Shown in pieces: positions 8,609 through 17,286 of a DNA stretch of 64,000 nt (position 1 is the first letter of the stretch; each line of letters begins with the position of its first letter). The stretch is taken from the NCBI GenBank assembly GCA_024280755.1, contig JAJRPN010000022.1:1-64000 (forward strand), read 5' to 3'. The stretch comes from Planctomycetota bacterium (GTDB taxonomy: Bacteria > Planctomycetota > Phycisphaerae > Phycisphaerales > UBA1924). Below the pieces are notes generated by a model. That model searched no databases and was not told the DNA's origin. It worked only from the letters and a program-made list of their open reading frames with translations. A program made the position numbers and the translations under genes.

Positions 8609-9130
8609 TTAGGCTTTCACAAATGTACCGCGTTCGCGGTCTTTGGTGGGGCCGGGGAACTGGTGGGCGTTGCCGTGGGCGACGACATAGATTCCGGGTG
8701 CCAGTGAGCCGGTGGCGAAGATGGATTCGTTGAGGTTTTGGAGCGCGTCTGAGCGTTTCATCTCGAAGGGTCGCATCGCGCCCGTCAAGATGATGGGGAT
8801 GGTGGGGTTTTCGATTTGGTTATAGAGGTATTCGCCGGTGTCGCAGAGGGTGTCTGTGCCGTGGAGGATGACGATGCCGATGCAGTCGGTGGGGTCGTCT
8901 TTGGTGCCTGTGAGTAGGTCGACGGCTCCGGCGATTCTACGACGGTCTGAATCGGTGAAATCGAGCGAATCCTTGGACATGAGCTGGAGGGTGTTGATGT
9001 GGATGTCCTCTAATCGGAGCAGGCGGAGCATCTCTTGGACGATTGAGGATCGGTTTGTGAGGGTGCCGGCGTGTTCATCGTAGGTTTTTTCGATGGTTCC
9101 GCCGGTTGAAATGAGTGTGATCTGTCGCAT
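8609..9130 (-). CDS. Short asparaginase-family protein
   Basis: A 173-residue homolog of the N-terminal catalytic domain of L-asparaginases (Asn to Asp plus ammonia). Both Thr motifs are present: STGGTIEK near residue 7 and the HGTDTL motif near residue 88; the domain ends with GPTKDRERGTF. Classical enzymes are about 330 residues with a C-terminal domain, but standalone short forms of this length exist in many bacteria. It is therefore probably a complete short form rather than a truncation, although repeat DNA begins immediately after the stop. ATG 9130 is chosen because the family begins with this Thr motif. Confidence 0.85.
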   Translation of the reverse strand: MRQITLISTGGTIEKTYDEHAGTLTNRSSIVQEMLRLLRLEDIHINTLQLMSKDSLDFTDSDRRRIAGAVDLLTGTKDDPTDCIGIVILHGTDTLCDTGEYLYNQIENPTIPIILTGAMRPFEMKRSDALQNLNESIFATGSLAPGIYVVAHGNAHQFPGPTKDRERGTFVKA

Positions 9131-9190
9131 AGGCGTAATATTATCCCCTGTTGTGGACGATGTGTGAGCAGCAGTGAGGAGGATGCCGCG

Positions 9191-10693
9191 ATGCCGATGT
9201 TGAGCATGAAAGATGCATATGAAAACGCGAAAGCGTTGTTTGATCAAGGATCTTATCGGGCGGCGGTGCGTGCGTCTGGTGTGCTGTACAAACAAAAGCC
9301 ATATCATGTGCCTGTGGTTGCGTTGTATGTCGCTTCGCTTTTGCGGTTTCAACGGTTTGAAGAGGGTGTTCGGATCGCGACGCGCTCATTAAGGCATATT
9401 TCTCACAAGGGACATCGGATCGCGCTGATCGCGCAGCTTTGTGATGGATTGACCCAGAGCGGCAAGCTCGATGATGCGATTGCCTTGGTCAAAGCCGAGA
9501 TCGAAGCCCAGCCTGAGAAGCTTGCGTTGGCGAGTTCGTATACGCATGTTTTGGTGATGAACAATCAGCATGATCTTGCGGTTGAGTATATTGATGAGAT
9601 TCGCAGCCGGGGGATGGAGGGGCTTTCGGTTGCTGCGGTGTTTGGGCGCGCGGTGTTGCGGACAGATCGCCGCGATGAAGCGATCGATTGGATCTACAAG
9701 CTGATCGAAGAGAATCCGAATGCAAGCGGGAGCGAATTGCACCATGCGTACAACTCGCTCGGGCATTTGCTCGATCGTGCGAAGCGATATGACGAGGCGA
9801 TGGATGCATTTCAGAAATCGAATGATTATGTTCAGCCAGTGTTTGCCAATGATCGAGCGATCCAACAGGTTGATTCGATGATTGAGACTTGGACATCCAA
9901 GAAGTTTGTGAATGTCGAATCTCCCAAGCCGTTTGGTCCTCGCCCGGTGTTTATTGTCGGGATGCCCCGATCGGGAACAACACTTGCGGAGCAGATTATT
10001 GATGCGCATCCCAAGGGGTTTGGTGCTGGTGAGCTTGGATTGATTTCTGAGTTGTTCCGCGATCTTGGCGGGAGTATTCAGAACCCATATTCGATTGGTC
10101 CAGATCAGTATGATCCTGAGAAGCTTGCCAATGCTGCTCGGATCTATCGCGAAGAAACCGCAGCGATGGCCAACGATGCATCGGTTGAGGTGATTGTCGA
10201 TAAGGCGCCGATGAACTTTCATTACCTTGGGATGATCGCGATCGCGTTCCCAGATGCGAAGATTATTCATTGTCAGCGTGATCCACGGGATAACTGTTTG
10301 TCGTGTTTCTTCCAGCTGCTCAACGCGGGGCATGCGTATAGTTTCGATCTGGCGAACTGCGGGTTGTACTACCGGAACTATCGCCGAATCATGGCGCATT
10401 ACAAACAACTGCTCGCCAGCGAACCGCTCAACATGCCAATCTTTGAGAATGTGTATGAGGACATGGTCGGCGATCAAGAGAATCGCACGCGTGAGCTGCT
10501 CGATTTTATTGGGCTTGACTTTGATCCGGTATGTCTTGATTTCCACAAGACCGGTCGTGTCGCGATTACGCTGAGTAATGACCAGGTTCGTCAGCCGATT
10601 TATAAATCATCAACCAAGCGGTACGAGCGATATGCCAAGCATATTGGCCCTTTGGTCGATGCTCTTGGCGATGTGCTTGATGACACACCTTGA
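9191..10693 (+). CDS. TPR-sulfotransferase fusion protein (1)
   Basis: A 500-residue protein. The N-terminal half has helical TPR-like repeats. The C-terminal half is a Sulfotransfer_3-like domain with the 5'-phosphosulfate loop VGMPRSGTTLAEQII (about residue 255), DKAPMNFHYLG, and the 3'-phosphate motif HCQRDPRDNCLSCFFQ. Such enzymes move sulfate from PAPS to an acceptor; the TPR part probably selects a protein or glycan target, which is unknown here. Start 9191 has a strong GAGGAGG eight bases upstream, and an earlier in-frame ATG at 9164 lacks one. It is divergent from the asparaginase gene. It is a paralog of three genes downstream. Confidence 0.88.
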   Translation: MPMLSMKDAYENAKALFDQGSYRAAVRASGVLYKQKPYHVPVVALYVASLLRFQRFEEGVRIATRSLRHISHKGHRIALIAQLCDGLTQSGKLDDAIALVKAEIEAQPEKLALASSYTHVLVMNNQHDLAVEYIDEIRSRGMEGLSVAAVFGRAVLRTDRRDEAIDWIYKLIEENPNASGSELHHAYNSLGHLLDRAKRYDEAMDAFQKSNDYVQPVFANDRAIQQVDSMIETWTSKKFVNVESPKPFGPRPVFIVGMPRSGTTLAEQIIDAHPKGFGAGELGLISELFRDLGGSIQNPYSIGPDQYDPEKLANAARIYREETAAMANDASVEVIVDKAPMNFHYLGMIAIAFPDAKIIHCQRDPRDNCLSCFFQLLNAGHAYSFDLANCGLYYRNYRRIMAHYKQLLASEPLNMPIFENVYEDMVGDQENRTRELLDFIGLDFDPVCLDFHKTGRVAITLSNDQVRQPIYKSSTKRYERYAKHIGPLVDALGDVLDDTP

Positions 10694-10786
10694 TAGAACG
10701 ATATGTATTGGTTGGCCGCGTAGACTGCCAGCCGAGAGTTTGTAAGATTTCACTTGTTCCTATTTGCCCATCTTCGGGAGTGACCC

Positions 10787-12331
10787 ATGCAGCCAACAAC
10801 ACAACCAAACGCACAACAAGCCCAACCAACCCCGCAACAGGTTTTTGAAGAGGCGTATCGCTTGCTTCGGATGGGGGATGTCTTTGAAGCAGCCAAGCGG
10901 GCGGGCAAGCTGCGTCAATACTTTCCTGATGATGTTCCCATCCTCACGCTTCATGGATTGGTGCTTGCCAGAATGGGCGTTCATCCCCAAGCGCTGAGCG
11001 ATCTGATCAAGGCTGCCCAGTTGACAGAAAGCGGGCTCAAGAACGATAAAGAAGAAAACCAGGCTCGCCCTCGCATTGTTGATCAGTTGATTCGGCTTTG
11101 TGTGCAGATCTGTAAGTCGTCGACCGCTATTGGCGAGTTCAAAGCGGCACACGAAGCGATCGAGCAAGCGATCACATGGGACCCAGATCGTGGCGATGCG
11201 ATCGCAGCCAAGGCGGAACTGCTCGCAATCGAAGGCAAAGCAGATGATGCGTTGGCGTTGATTGCCCAGGGGCAAAAGGACATGCTCGAACCGATGCCGA
11301 TTGCGTTGAGCAAAGCGAAGATTTTACTCTACTCTGAAGGTACCAAGAACGATGCTTTCGAAGCAGTGATGAAAGAACTCGAAACCGAAGCCGAGGTTTC
11401 TGGGCGCAGTGCGATGGACCTTGGTGATCTTTTGCGCTCGATCGGTATGGTTGCGGATCGTCTTGGGAATTATGATCAGGCGTTTAGCGCGTTTCGTCGT
11501 GCAGCCAATCTCGGGCGAGGCACATACGACCCGCGTTCATACACCATGATGACGACCAAGATCATCAATGATTGGTCAGGCGAAACAATGAACAAGCTCG
11601 CCAAGCCAACACATGCAGGAGAGCGATTTGTGCTTGTTCTGGGCGCACCAATGTCTGGGGCACAAGAACTCGGCGATTTGCTTGGTCAACTCGAAGATGT
11701 CACGGTGCTCGGGCCTTTAGAGACACTCGCGGGGGTGTGCGTACGCAATCTCAATGCTCGTCAGGGCGTGCTTCGCCCAGTGCCGTTTGAACCGGCCAAG
11801 CTCCGCGGTGCGCAGCTCAAAGAGGCAGGTGAATCATACATCGCTCAGGTTGAGCCAATGCTCAACGAGTCGGCAACGCGAGGGGTTGATACGCATCCGC
11901 TCAATATCCCGCTCGCTGGTGCTGCGGCAACATTCTTGCCGGGGATCAACATCGTGATGTGTCGGCGAGATCCGATGGAATCAACATTGGCGTGCTACTG
12001 CGACGCGATGATCGGGAATCATCCCTACAGCAATGATTTGATTAACGCGGCTGGCTTGGTCGCCGACAGCAACCGGATGCTCGATCACTGGGCACAGACT
12101 TTGGGCGAAGATTCAATCGGAGCGAATCTTGTCGAAGTGAACTATACCGATCTGGCGAACGATCCCAAGAAGGTCGCAGCGAAGGTTGCCCGTGAGGTCG
12201 GGCTTGATGCTCGTGCGACCGCCTTCAAGCAGATCCCATCGTTTGATCGCGGACCAGGAACACATCCAGAGCAGTACGCATCGTTTACGAAAACGATCGA
12301 GGGATTTTTCTCGCCGCTTGATGCGGAATGA
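10787..12331 (+). CDS. TPR-sulfotransferase-like protein with degenerate PAPS loop (2)
   Basis: A 514-residue protein, same architecture as gene 1 (TPR N half, sulfotransferase-like C half) and 93 bases downstream of it, probably in one transcript. The 5'-PSB loop is altered: LGAPMSGAQELGDLL replaces GMPRSGTTLTEQI, so the Arg and both Thr of the PAPS-binding loop are gone. The 3'-phosphate motif is partly kept (CRRDPMESTLACY). The usual DKxPxNF segment reads VDTHPLNIP. It is likely catalytically dead or has changed activity, perhaps acting as a partner of gene 1. GGGAG precedes the ATG. The full-length open frame argues against a decaying pseudogene. Confidence 0.85.
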   Translation: MQPTTQPNAQQAQPTPQQVFEEAYRLLRMGDVFEAAKRAGKLRQYFPDDVPILTLHGLVLARMGVHPQALSDLIKAAQLTESGLKNDKEENQARPRIVDQLIRLCVQICKSSTAIGEFKAAHEAIEQAITWDPDRGDAIAAKAELLAIEGKADDALALIAQGQKDMLEPMPIALSKAKILLYSEGTKNDAFEAVMKELETEAEVSGRSAMDLGDLLRSIGMVADRLGNYDQAFSAFRRAANLGRGTYDPRSYTMMTTKIINDWSGETMNKLAKPTHAGERFVLVLGAPMSGAQELGDLLGQLEDVTVLGPLETLAGVCVRNLNARQGVLRPVPFEPAKLRGAQLKEAGESYIAQVEPMLNESATRGVDTHPLNIPLAGAAATFLPGINIVMCRRDPMESTLACYCDAMIGNHPYSNDLINAAGLVADSNRMLDHWAQTLGEDSIGANLVEVNYTDLANDPKKVAAKVAREVGLDARATAFKQIPSFDRGPGTHPEQYASFTKTIEGFFSPLDAE

Positions 12332-12374
12332 GTGTGTGAGAGTTCGGCAAAGAATCTCAGACTAATGCTCAAGA

Positions 12375-13073
12375 TCAGTGGTCATGGTTGCAGCAACCGC
12401 CGCCGTGGTCGTGTTGTGTTTGCTGAGCATCATTGGCATTGCTTTGGCATCCACATCCGCCACCGCCGCCGCCACAGCATCCGGTTTTTTCGGGGATTGG
12501 GCCGAGGAGTTTTTCGACTTTGGCGTTGAGGAACCAGGCGTGGTGCTCGAGGTGCCAGCAGTGTTGGTTTGCGATTTGGCGAACAGTTGTCGGGCCGTTG
12601 GTTGGGTGCATGCCCTGGCGGTTCCATTGTGATTCATCGAGTTGCATGAGCAATGCGATGAGCCACGAACGGGTGGTATGGATCATGGCCAGATCGCCGC
12701 CCATTGGTGGGAGCAGGTTCGAGTTTTCGGTGCAGCCATAGAGCCCGCCGTCGATGAATGCGTGTTCGTCCCAGAGGTGAAGTTCTGGATTGTCTTCTGC
12801 GATGATCTTTCGGCAACGAGTTGCAAGGACCATTTCAGCATCGGCGAGGTGCCCGATTAACACACGGATTGGCCAAGTGCCCACGCCAGCGTCTTCGAGC
12901 CATGCTTGTTCGACTTGTTGGCTGTCGAGTTCAACAACCCGTGGGTCAAAGTGTTCAAGCCCGACGAGCATGCGAGAGAGGAGCGTGTCTGCATCGAGAT
13001 CTTTGATCTCGCGCATCGATGGCTTGGGGCACAGTGGGGCAGGGGATTCGGTTGTTGGGGTGGTATTGCTCAT
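12375..13073 (-). CDS. DinB-like four-helix protein with Cys/His/Gly metal tail
   Basis: A 232-residue protein. Residues about 30-195 resemble a DinB/YfiT-like metal-binding four-helix bundle: WPIRVLIGHLADAE near the first His ligand, and HCWHLEHHAWFL with the later His pair. The last 35 residues are an unusual tail, GCC, six Gly, CGC, then QHDH, GGGCC and NHDH, with six Cys and four His. It could bind Zn, Ni or Cu. Thiol transfer is a known role of bacillithiol-dependent DinB proteins, but the substrate here is unknown. Start at ATG 13073; the upstream TTG extension is less likely. It follows the nadB group on the same strand. Confidence 0.8.
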   Translation of the reverse strand: MSNTTPTTESPAPLCPKPSMREIKDLDADTLLSRMLVGLEHFDPRVVELDSQQVEQAWLEDAGVGTWPIRVLIGHLADAEMVLATRCRKIIAEDNPELHLWDEHAFIDGGLYGCTENSNLLPPMGGDLAMIHTTRSWLIALLMQLDESQWNRQGMHPTNGPTTVRQIANQHCWHLEHHAWFLNAKVEKLLGPIPEKTGCCGGGGGGCGCQSNANDAQQTQHDHGGGCCNHDH

Positions 13074-13127
13074 GGGAAATAATAGGGAGACACAGTCCAA
13101 AAGACAGTGTTTGTAGGCAGAATCCGT

Positions 13128-13739
13128 TTAGGGCACAAACCACCGCAGGCGATAGTTTCCACGCTCGAATACGGTGTCGATCCCGATCCAATAGAGGGTT
13201 TGATTGCGGGCACGCGAGATCTGAAGCCGGAATGTGTTCCGTCCGACATTCTCAAGAAAGAGACCTGGTGTATATTCGCCCATCGGCATGAAGTAGAACA
13301 GGCGAAAGATGCTCCGCTGGCGTTTGACGAGTTCGTCGAATGCCAAGCCAGGATCGAGCCCGCGCTCATAGAACTCATCTTTGGATAAGTCGCACAATAC
13401 CTGTTCGACAAAGAGTTCTCGTTCGCCGTTCTGGATTGTGGTGGTGATGTGGGCCATGAGCTGGCGGAGGGATTTGGCGTAGAGGGTGACGGTGCCGTCT
13501 TCGTCTTCAGTGCGGATGCCTTCGTCTGGTGTGCGGAGAAAATCGGGGAGTGCTCTTCCGATTTGTTTTTCGGGGATCGTCGATGATGAGCCGTCAAGCC
13601 CTGAGAGCAGGCTCGATCGGGCGACGACCCGTTCGTAAGGCTGGCATCCCACAAGCATGGGTAATAGAAGCAGATTTGCAAACAAGCACAGGCAGGTGAG
13701 CAAGGGGTTGCGCGGAGATTTGAAGGTTGATCGGGTCAT
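13128..13739 (-). CDS. Lipoprotein of unknown function
   Basis: A 203-residue protein with a type II signal peptide (LLLLPMLVGC lipobox, Cys about 32) and no recognised domain. The C-terminal part is rich in aromatic and Arg residues. Its ATG overlaps the nadB stop (TGATG), so translation is coupled to nadB, although a functional link to NAD synthesis is not evident. Confidence 0.8.
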   Translation of the reverse strand: MTRSTFKSPRNPLLTCLCLFANLLLLPMLVGCQPYERVVARSSLLSGLDGSSSTIPEKQIGRALPDFLRTPDEGIRTEDEDGTVTLYAKSLRQLMAHITTTIQNGERELFVEQVLCDLSKDEFYERGLDPGLAFDELVKRQRSIFRLFYFMPMGEYTPGLFLENVGRNTFRLQISRARNQTLYWIGIDTVFERGNYRLRWFVP

Positions 13740-15547
13740 CAGTTCTTCGATACGCCCAGATCGGTGTTCGGTTCGCCTTTGGTTGTGGTTGAATCACAAG
13801 TTGTATTGGTTGTGTGTTCGGTGATTGGCGAGAGGGCATGGCAGTAGGAGGGCGACGATGAGCCTCGGATCCAGATCATGTGCTGATGAGCTTGGGGACA
13901 TTGTGCATCATGGGCATCAGCCGATTCGAGTGCTGGCGTATCGACGAGTGTGTGGGTTCCGATCGAGTGGGGGCGATTGAGCGCGGCGCGGGCAATGAGG
14001 GCTCCAGCGGTGAGCATGTTCTGAACCTCCCAGCCATCGGGGGTCTCGAAGACCTTGTCCAAGGTGTATCTGCCCCAGAGATCGAACATATCGCAGGCGT
14101 CGTCGAGTTTGGTCAATGTGCGTTCGATCCCGGCGTTGAACCACATGGTGGATCTGAGCGAGGAACGGACATCATCAAGATCGAGCTCGGCGTGGTTTGA
14201 ATGTTCGATTGCCGAGACGATTGAGCCCGGTGAGACCGGGGCTGTGTCTGCGCGATTCGCTGCTTCTTCGCCAGCGATCGCGCCCATGACGAGTCCTTCG
14301 AGCAGGGAGTTGGATGCCAACCGATTGGCACCATGAAGCCCGGTGCATGAGGCTTCACCAACCGCGAGCAGGTTGGGGACAGAGGTGCGGGTTTGCAGAT
14401 CGGTGCGCACGCCGCCGATGGTGTAGTGGGCTGCGGGGTGAACCGGGATGAGATCGGTTTTGGGATTAATCCCGAATGAACCAAGCGTGCGATGGATTCC
14501 TGGGAACCTTGATGGGAAGTGTTTGATATGTCGGCAATCGAGCCAAACATGCTTGCCGCCTTGGAGTGCGAGCTGGCGAACAATCGCGCTGGCGACCACA
14601 TCGCGCGGCGCGAGCTCGGCGAGTTCATGAATGGCAGGCATAAACCGATGCCCGGAGTGATCAAGCAAGAAGGCACCTTCGCCCCGGACAGCTTCGGAGA
14701 TCAATGCTCGTGCAGCTCCTGGAATGTAGAGCGTGGTGGGATGGAACTGGACAAACTCCATGTCGGCAAGCTGTGCCCCGGCGCGATAGCCCATCGCGAT
14801 GCCGTCTGCGGTGGCGACTCGGGGGTTGCTTGTTTCGCGGAAGACCTGCCCGGCGCCGCCCATCGCTAAAATTGTTGTGCGCGCCCAGATGACCTGCAAG
14901 CCATATTTAGGATGCCATGTGATCGCGCCAAGCACAGGCGAGCCCGGCTCGTTGGATTGGGTGAGCAGATCGATGACAAAGCAATGATCGAAGAGCCGAA
15001 TGTTTTCGTGCTGGTTGGTTTGGTCGATGAGTGTGCGTTGGAGTTCGATCCCGGTCGCATCGCCCCCGGCGTGATAGACGCGAGAAGCATTGTGCCCGCC
15101 TTCGCGCCCTGCGCGAAGCTCATCTTGCCCATTGCGATCGAACTTCATGCCCCAATCGATAATCTCTTGGATCCGCTTTGGGCCGAGTTTGCAGATGAGT
15201 TCGGTTGGTTCGAGATCACACAGCCCCGCGCCGGCGGTGAGGGTATCTTGGATATGGGCTTCGATGCTGTCTTGTGGATCGAGTACTGCTGCGATCCCGC
15301 CTTGGGCCCATGCGGTGTTGGTCAGATCGAGGGTGTCTTTGGCGCACACAATGACCTGCCCGCTCTGGGCAGCACCGATTGCTGAGCGAAGCCCGGCAAC
15401 CCCGGAACCAAGCACAAGCGTATCGCAAAAAATCTGAGGCAACAGCCCGGTTCGAAACGGGATCAGGTATCGGCGTGTATCGAAGATCGTGTTCAATCCA
15501 AGCTCCGGGGTGATCGGATGATCACAGGCTGATTTTCGGACGCACAT
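13739..15547 (-). CDS. nadB: L-aspartate oxidase
   Basis: FAD enzyme oxidising L-aspartate to iminoaspartate, the first step of de novo NAD synthesis. The 602-residue protein has a FAD dinucleotide loop LVLGSGVAGLRSAI near residue 45, the succinate-dehydrogenase/NadB-type segments TAWAQGGIAAVLD and HNASRVYHAGGDATG, LHGANRLASNSLLEG, and the usual helical C-terminal domain. Slightly longer than typical because of a C-terminal Thr/Pro-rich tail. nadA and nadC are not nearby. The N-terminal 35 residues precede the FAD fold and could be an over-long start. Confidence 0.95.
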   Translation of the reverse strand: MCVRKSACDHPITPELGLNTIFDTRRYLIPFRTGLLPQIFCDTLVLGSGVAGLRSAIGAAQSGQVIVCAKDTLDLTNTAWAQGGIAAVLDPQDSIEAHIQDTLTAGAGLCDLEPTELICKLGPKRIQEIIDWGMKFDRNGQDELRAGREGGHNASRVYHAGGDATGIELQRTLIDQTNQHENIRLFDHCFVIDLLTQSNEPGSPVLGAITWHPKYGLQVIWARTTILAMGGAGQVFRETSNPRVATADGIAMGYRAGAQLADMEFVQFHPTTLYIPGAARALISEAVRGEGAFLLDHSGHRFMPAIHELAELAPRDVVASAIVRQLALQGGKHVWLDCRHIKHFPSRFPGIHRTLGSFGINPKTDLIPVHPAAHYTIGGVRTDLQTRTSVPNLLAVGEASCTGLHGANRLASNSLLEGLVMGAIAGEEAANRADTAPVSPGSIVSAIEHSNHAELDLDDVRSSLRSTMWFNAGIERTLTKLDDACDMFDLWGRYTLDKVFETPDGWEVQNMLTAGALIARAALNRPHSIGTHTLVDTPALESADAHDAQCPQAHQHMIWIRGSSSPSYCHALSPITEHTTNTTCDSTTTKGEPNTDLGVSKN

Positions 15548-15799
15548 CTGAGGCTCAAAAAAGGATCTGATCCTTCGATTGCCGGGCCCGATATTCTACG
15601 CGCGGTATTGTCACAGGGATATGATGGGTGTGAGATCCTCGTTTGGGCTTCCCAAATGGGTGGTCGGGGGGATCGGAAGGATTAGCAGGGATCGGGCTTG
15701 GAGATCGGGATTGTTCCCAGATGCTCGATTGATTGAGGCCGATTCGATGCCGATATTGCCTTGAGTTAGTGTTTGGGATGTTTGGAGGGTACAGCTTTT

Positions 15800-17245
15800 A
15801 TGGCCAAGAACACACGCAAAGCAGCCGAGTACCTTGCCAAGGGGATCAAAGCGATCAACGCGGAAAACTTTGGCGTGGCCAAGATGATGCTCGTCAAAGC
15901 CAATGAGCTCGACAAGAACAATCCTGACATCCTCCTTCGGCTCGGGCAAGTTCTCATCGCTTCTGGGTTCGCACGCGATGCGGTCGAAGTTCTGCAACGC
16001 TGCGTTAAACGCAAGCCCAACTTTCCTGATTCATTGTTGCTCCTTTCGCAGGCATTGATGGAAGGAAACCGGATCGATGAGATGCACGCTGCACTCGACA
16101 AGGCGTTGGCATGGGATCCAACACACGGAGCATGCTTGCACGCCAAAGTGACGGGGTATATGAATGCTGGCGAGCTTGAACTCGCCAGCGAGGTGCTTGA
16201 TCGTGCCAAGGATATCGATCAACCACATCCGTTGATTTATATGTCGCGTGCGAAACTTGCTCGGGCACAGAAGAACTATTCTGCGGGGATCGATGCGATC
16301 AATCAACTGCTCGAACATCCCAAAGCGTTTGAGCGTCATAAGCGATCCGCTCGGTTTGAGCTTGGGCATCTCTATGATGCGCTTGGTGAATATGACAAAG
16401 CGTTCGAAGCGTTTAAGATCGCCAACGCTGGGCATATTCAGGGCAAGGTGCTGCACGCAGAATCCATGATCTCTATGTGGACTCCTGAGATGCTCAAGGC
16501 CTTGCCTGTGTCTTCAATCGAGACGGAACGGGTTGTGTTTATTGTTGGGATGCCTCGCTCGGGCACGACCCTGACCGAGCAGATTTTGGCCGGTCATCCC
16601 CAGGTTGCGGGGATCGGCGAGTGTTCGCTTACCGGGCAGATGCTCCGTCGGCGATCACCAACATCGCTTACGAGCGAGGACATGGACAGCTATGCCAAAG
16701 AGTATCTCGATCTGATCGATCAGCGTGTTGGTCCTGAACCCACGCGGGTGATCGACAAGCATATTGGGGCTGAGCGCACGCTCGGGTTTAATAGCCGACT
16801 CTTTCCACGGGCGAAGGTGATCCATTGTTTGCGTGATCCGGTCGATTCGTGCTTAAGTTCGTACTTCCAAAACTTCGGGGTCAATGTGCCTTACTCGCGT
16901 GATCTTGCCCAGCTTGGCAAGCAGTATGTCGCCCATCGGCGGGTGATGGATCATTGGTACGAGGTGCTTGATCTTGAGATCATGCAGAGTTCGTATGAGG
17001 AGCTGGTAGATGATGCCGAGCCTCGGGCGCGAGCGTTGGTCAAGCATGTTGGGCTTGCGTTTGATGAAGGTTGCCTCAAGTTTCATGAGTCGCGTGGACA
17101 TATTGCGACTGCGAGCAGCGTGCAGGTTCGTCAACCGATTTATAAAACCAGCCGACAGCGGTGGTTGAACTATAAAAAGCATCTCGGCCCACTCTTTGAT
17201 GAGCTGGGTGAATATGCTCAACAAGATTCTCTTGCTGACACCTAA
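15800..17245 (+). CDS. TPR-sulfotransferase fusion protein (3)
   Basis: A 481-residue paralog of gene 1. TPR repeats occupy residues about 1-220. The sulfotransferase domain has VGMPRSGTTLTEQIL (about residue 250), DKHIGAERTLGFN and HCLRDPVDSCLSSYFQNF, so both PAPS-binding elements are intact. The family-specific end VRQPIYKTSRQRW...HLGPL is shared with genes 1 and 4. Start 15800 is chosen because GGAGGG lies eleven bases upstream; an earlier ATG at 15773 lacks a site. The substrate is unknown; protein or exopolysaccharide sulfation is plausible. Confidence 0.88.
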   Translation: MAKNTRKAAEYLAKGIKAINAENFGVAKMMLVKANELDKNNPDILLRLGQVLIASGFARDAVEVLQRCVKRKPNFPDSLLLLSQALMEGNRIDEMHAALDKALAWDPTHGACLHAKVTGYMNAGELELASEVLDRAKDIDQPHPLIYMSRAKLARAQKNYSAGIDAINQLLEHPKAFERHKRSARFELGHLYDALGEYDKAFEAFKIANAGHIQGKVLHAESMISMWTPEMLKALPVSSIETERVVFIVGMPRSGTTLTEQILAGHPQVAGIGECSLTGQMLRRRSPTSLTSEDMDSYAKEYLDLIDQRVGPEPTRVIDKHIGAERTLGFNSRLFPRAKVIHCLRDPVDSCLSSYFQNFGVNVPYSRDLAQLGKQYVAHRRVMDHWYEVLDLEIMQSSYEELVDDAEPRARALVKHVGLAFDEGCLKFHESRGHIATASSVQVRQPIYKTSRQRWLNYKKHLGPLFDELGEYAQQDSLADT

Positions 17246-17286
17246 TCAGATACATCTTCTTGAGTCGAATACGGAGCGAAGTTTAT

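Noticed and set aside
8609-9130. Asparaginase as a truncated pseudogene
   Set aside because: The length and the GPTKDRERGTF ending match known standalone short forms; both Thr motifs are intact.
9389-10546. Long antisense frame over sulfotransferase gene 1 (similar ones over gcvP at 4224-5228 and over the TPR gene at 33523-34545)
   Set aside because: Shadows produced by the biased codon usage of the sense genes; low-complexity Arg/Ile/His composition and no family features.
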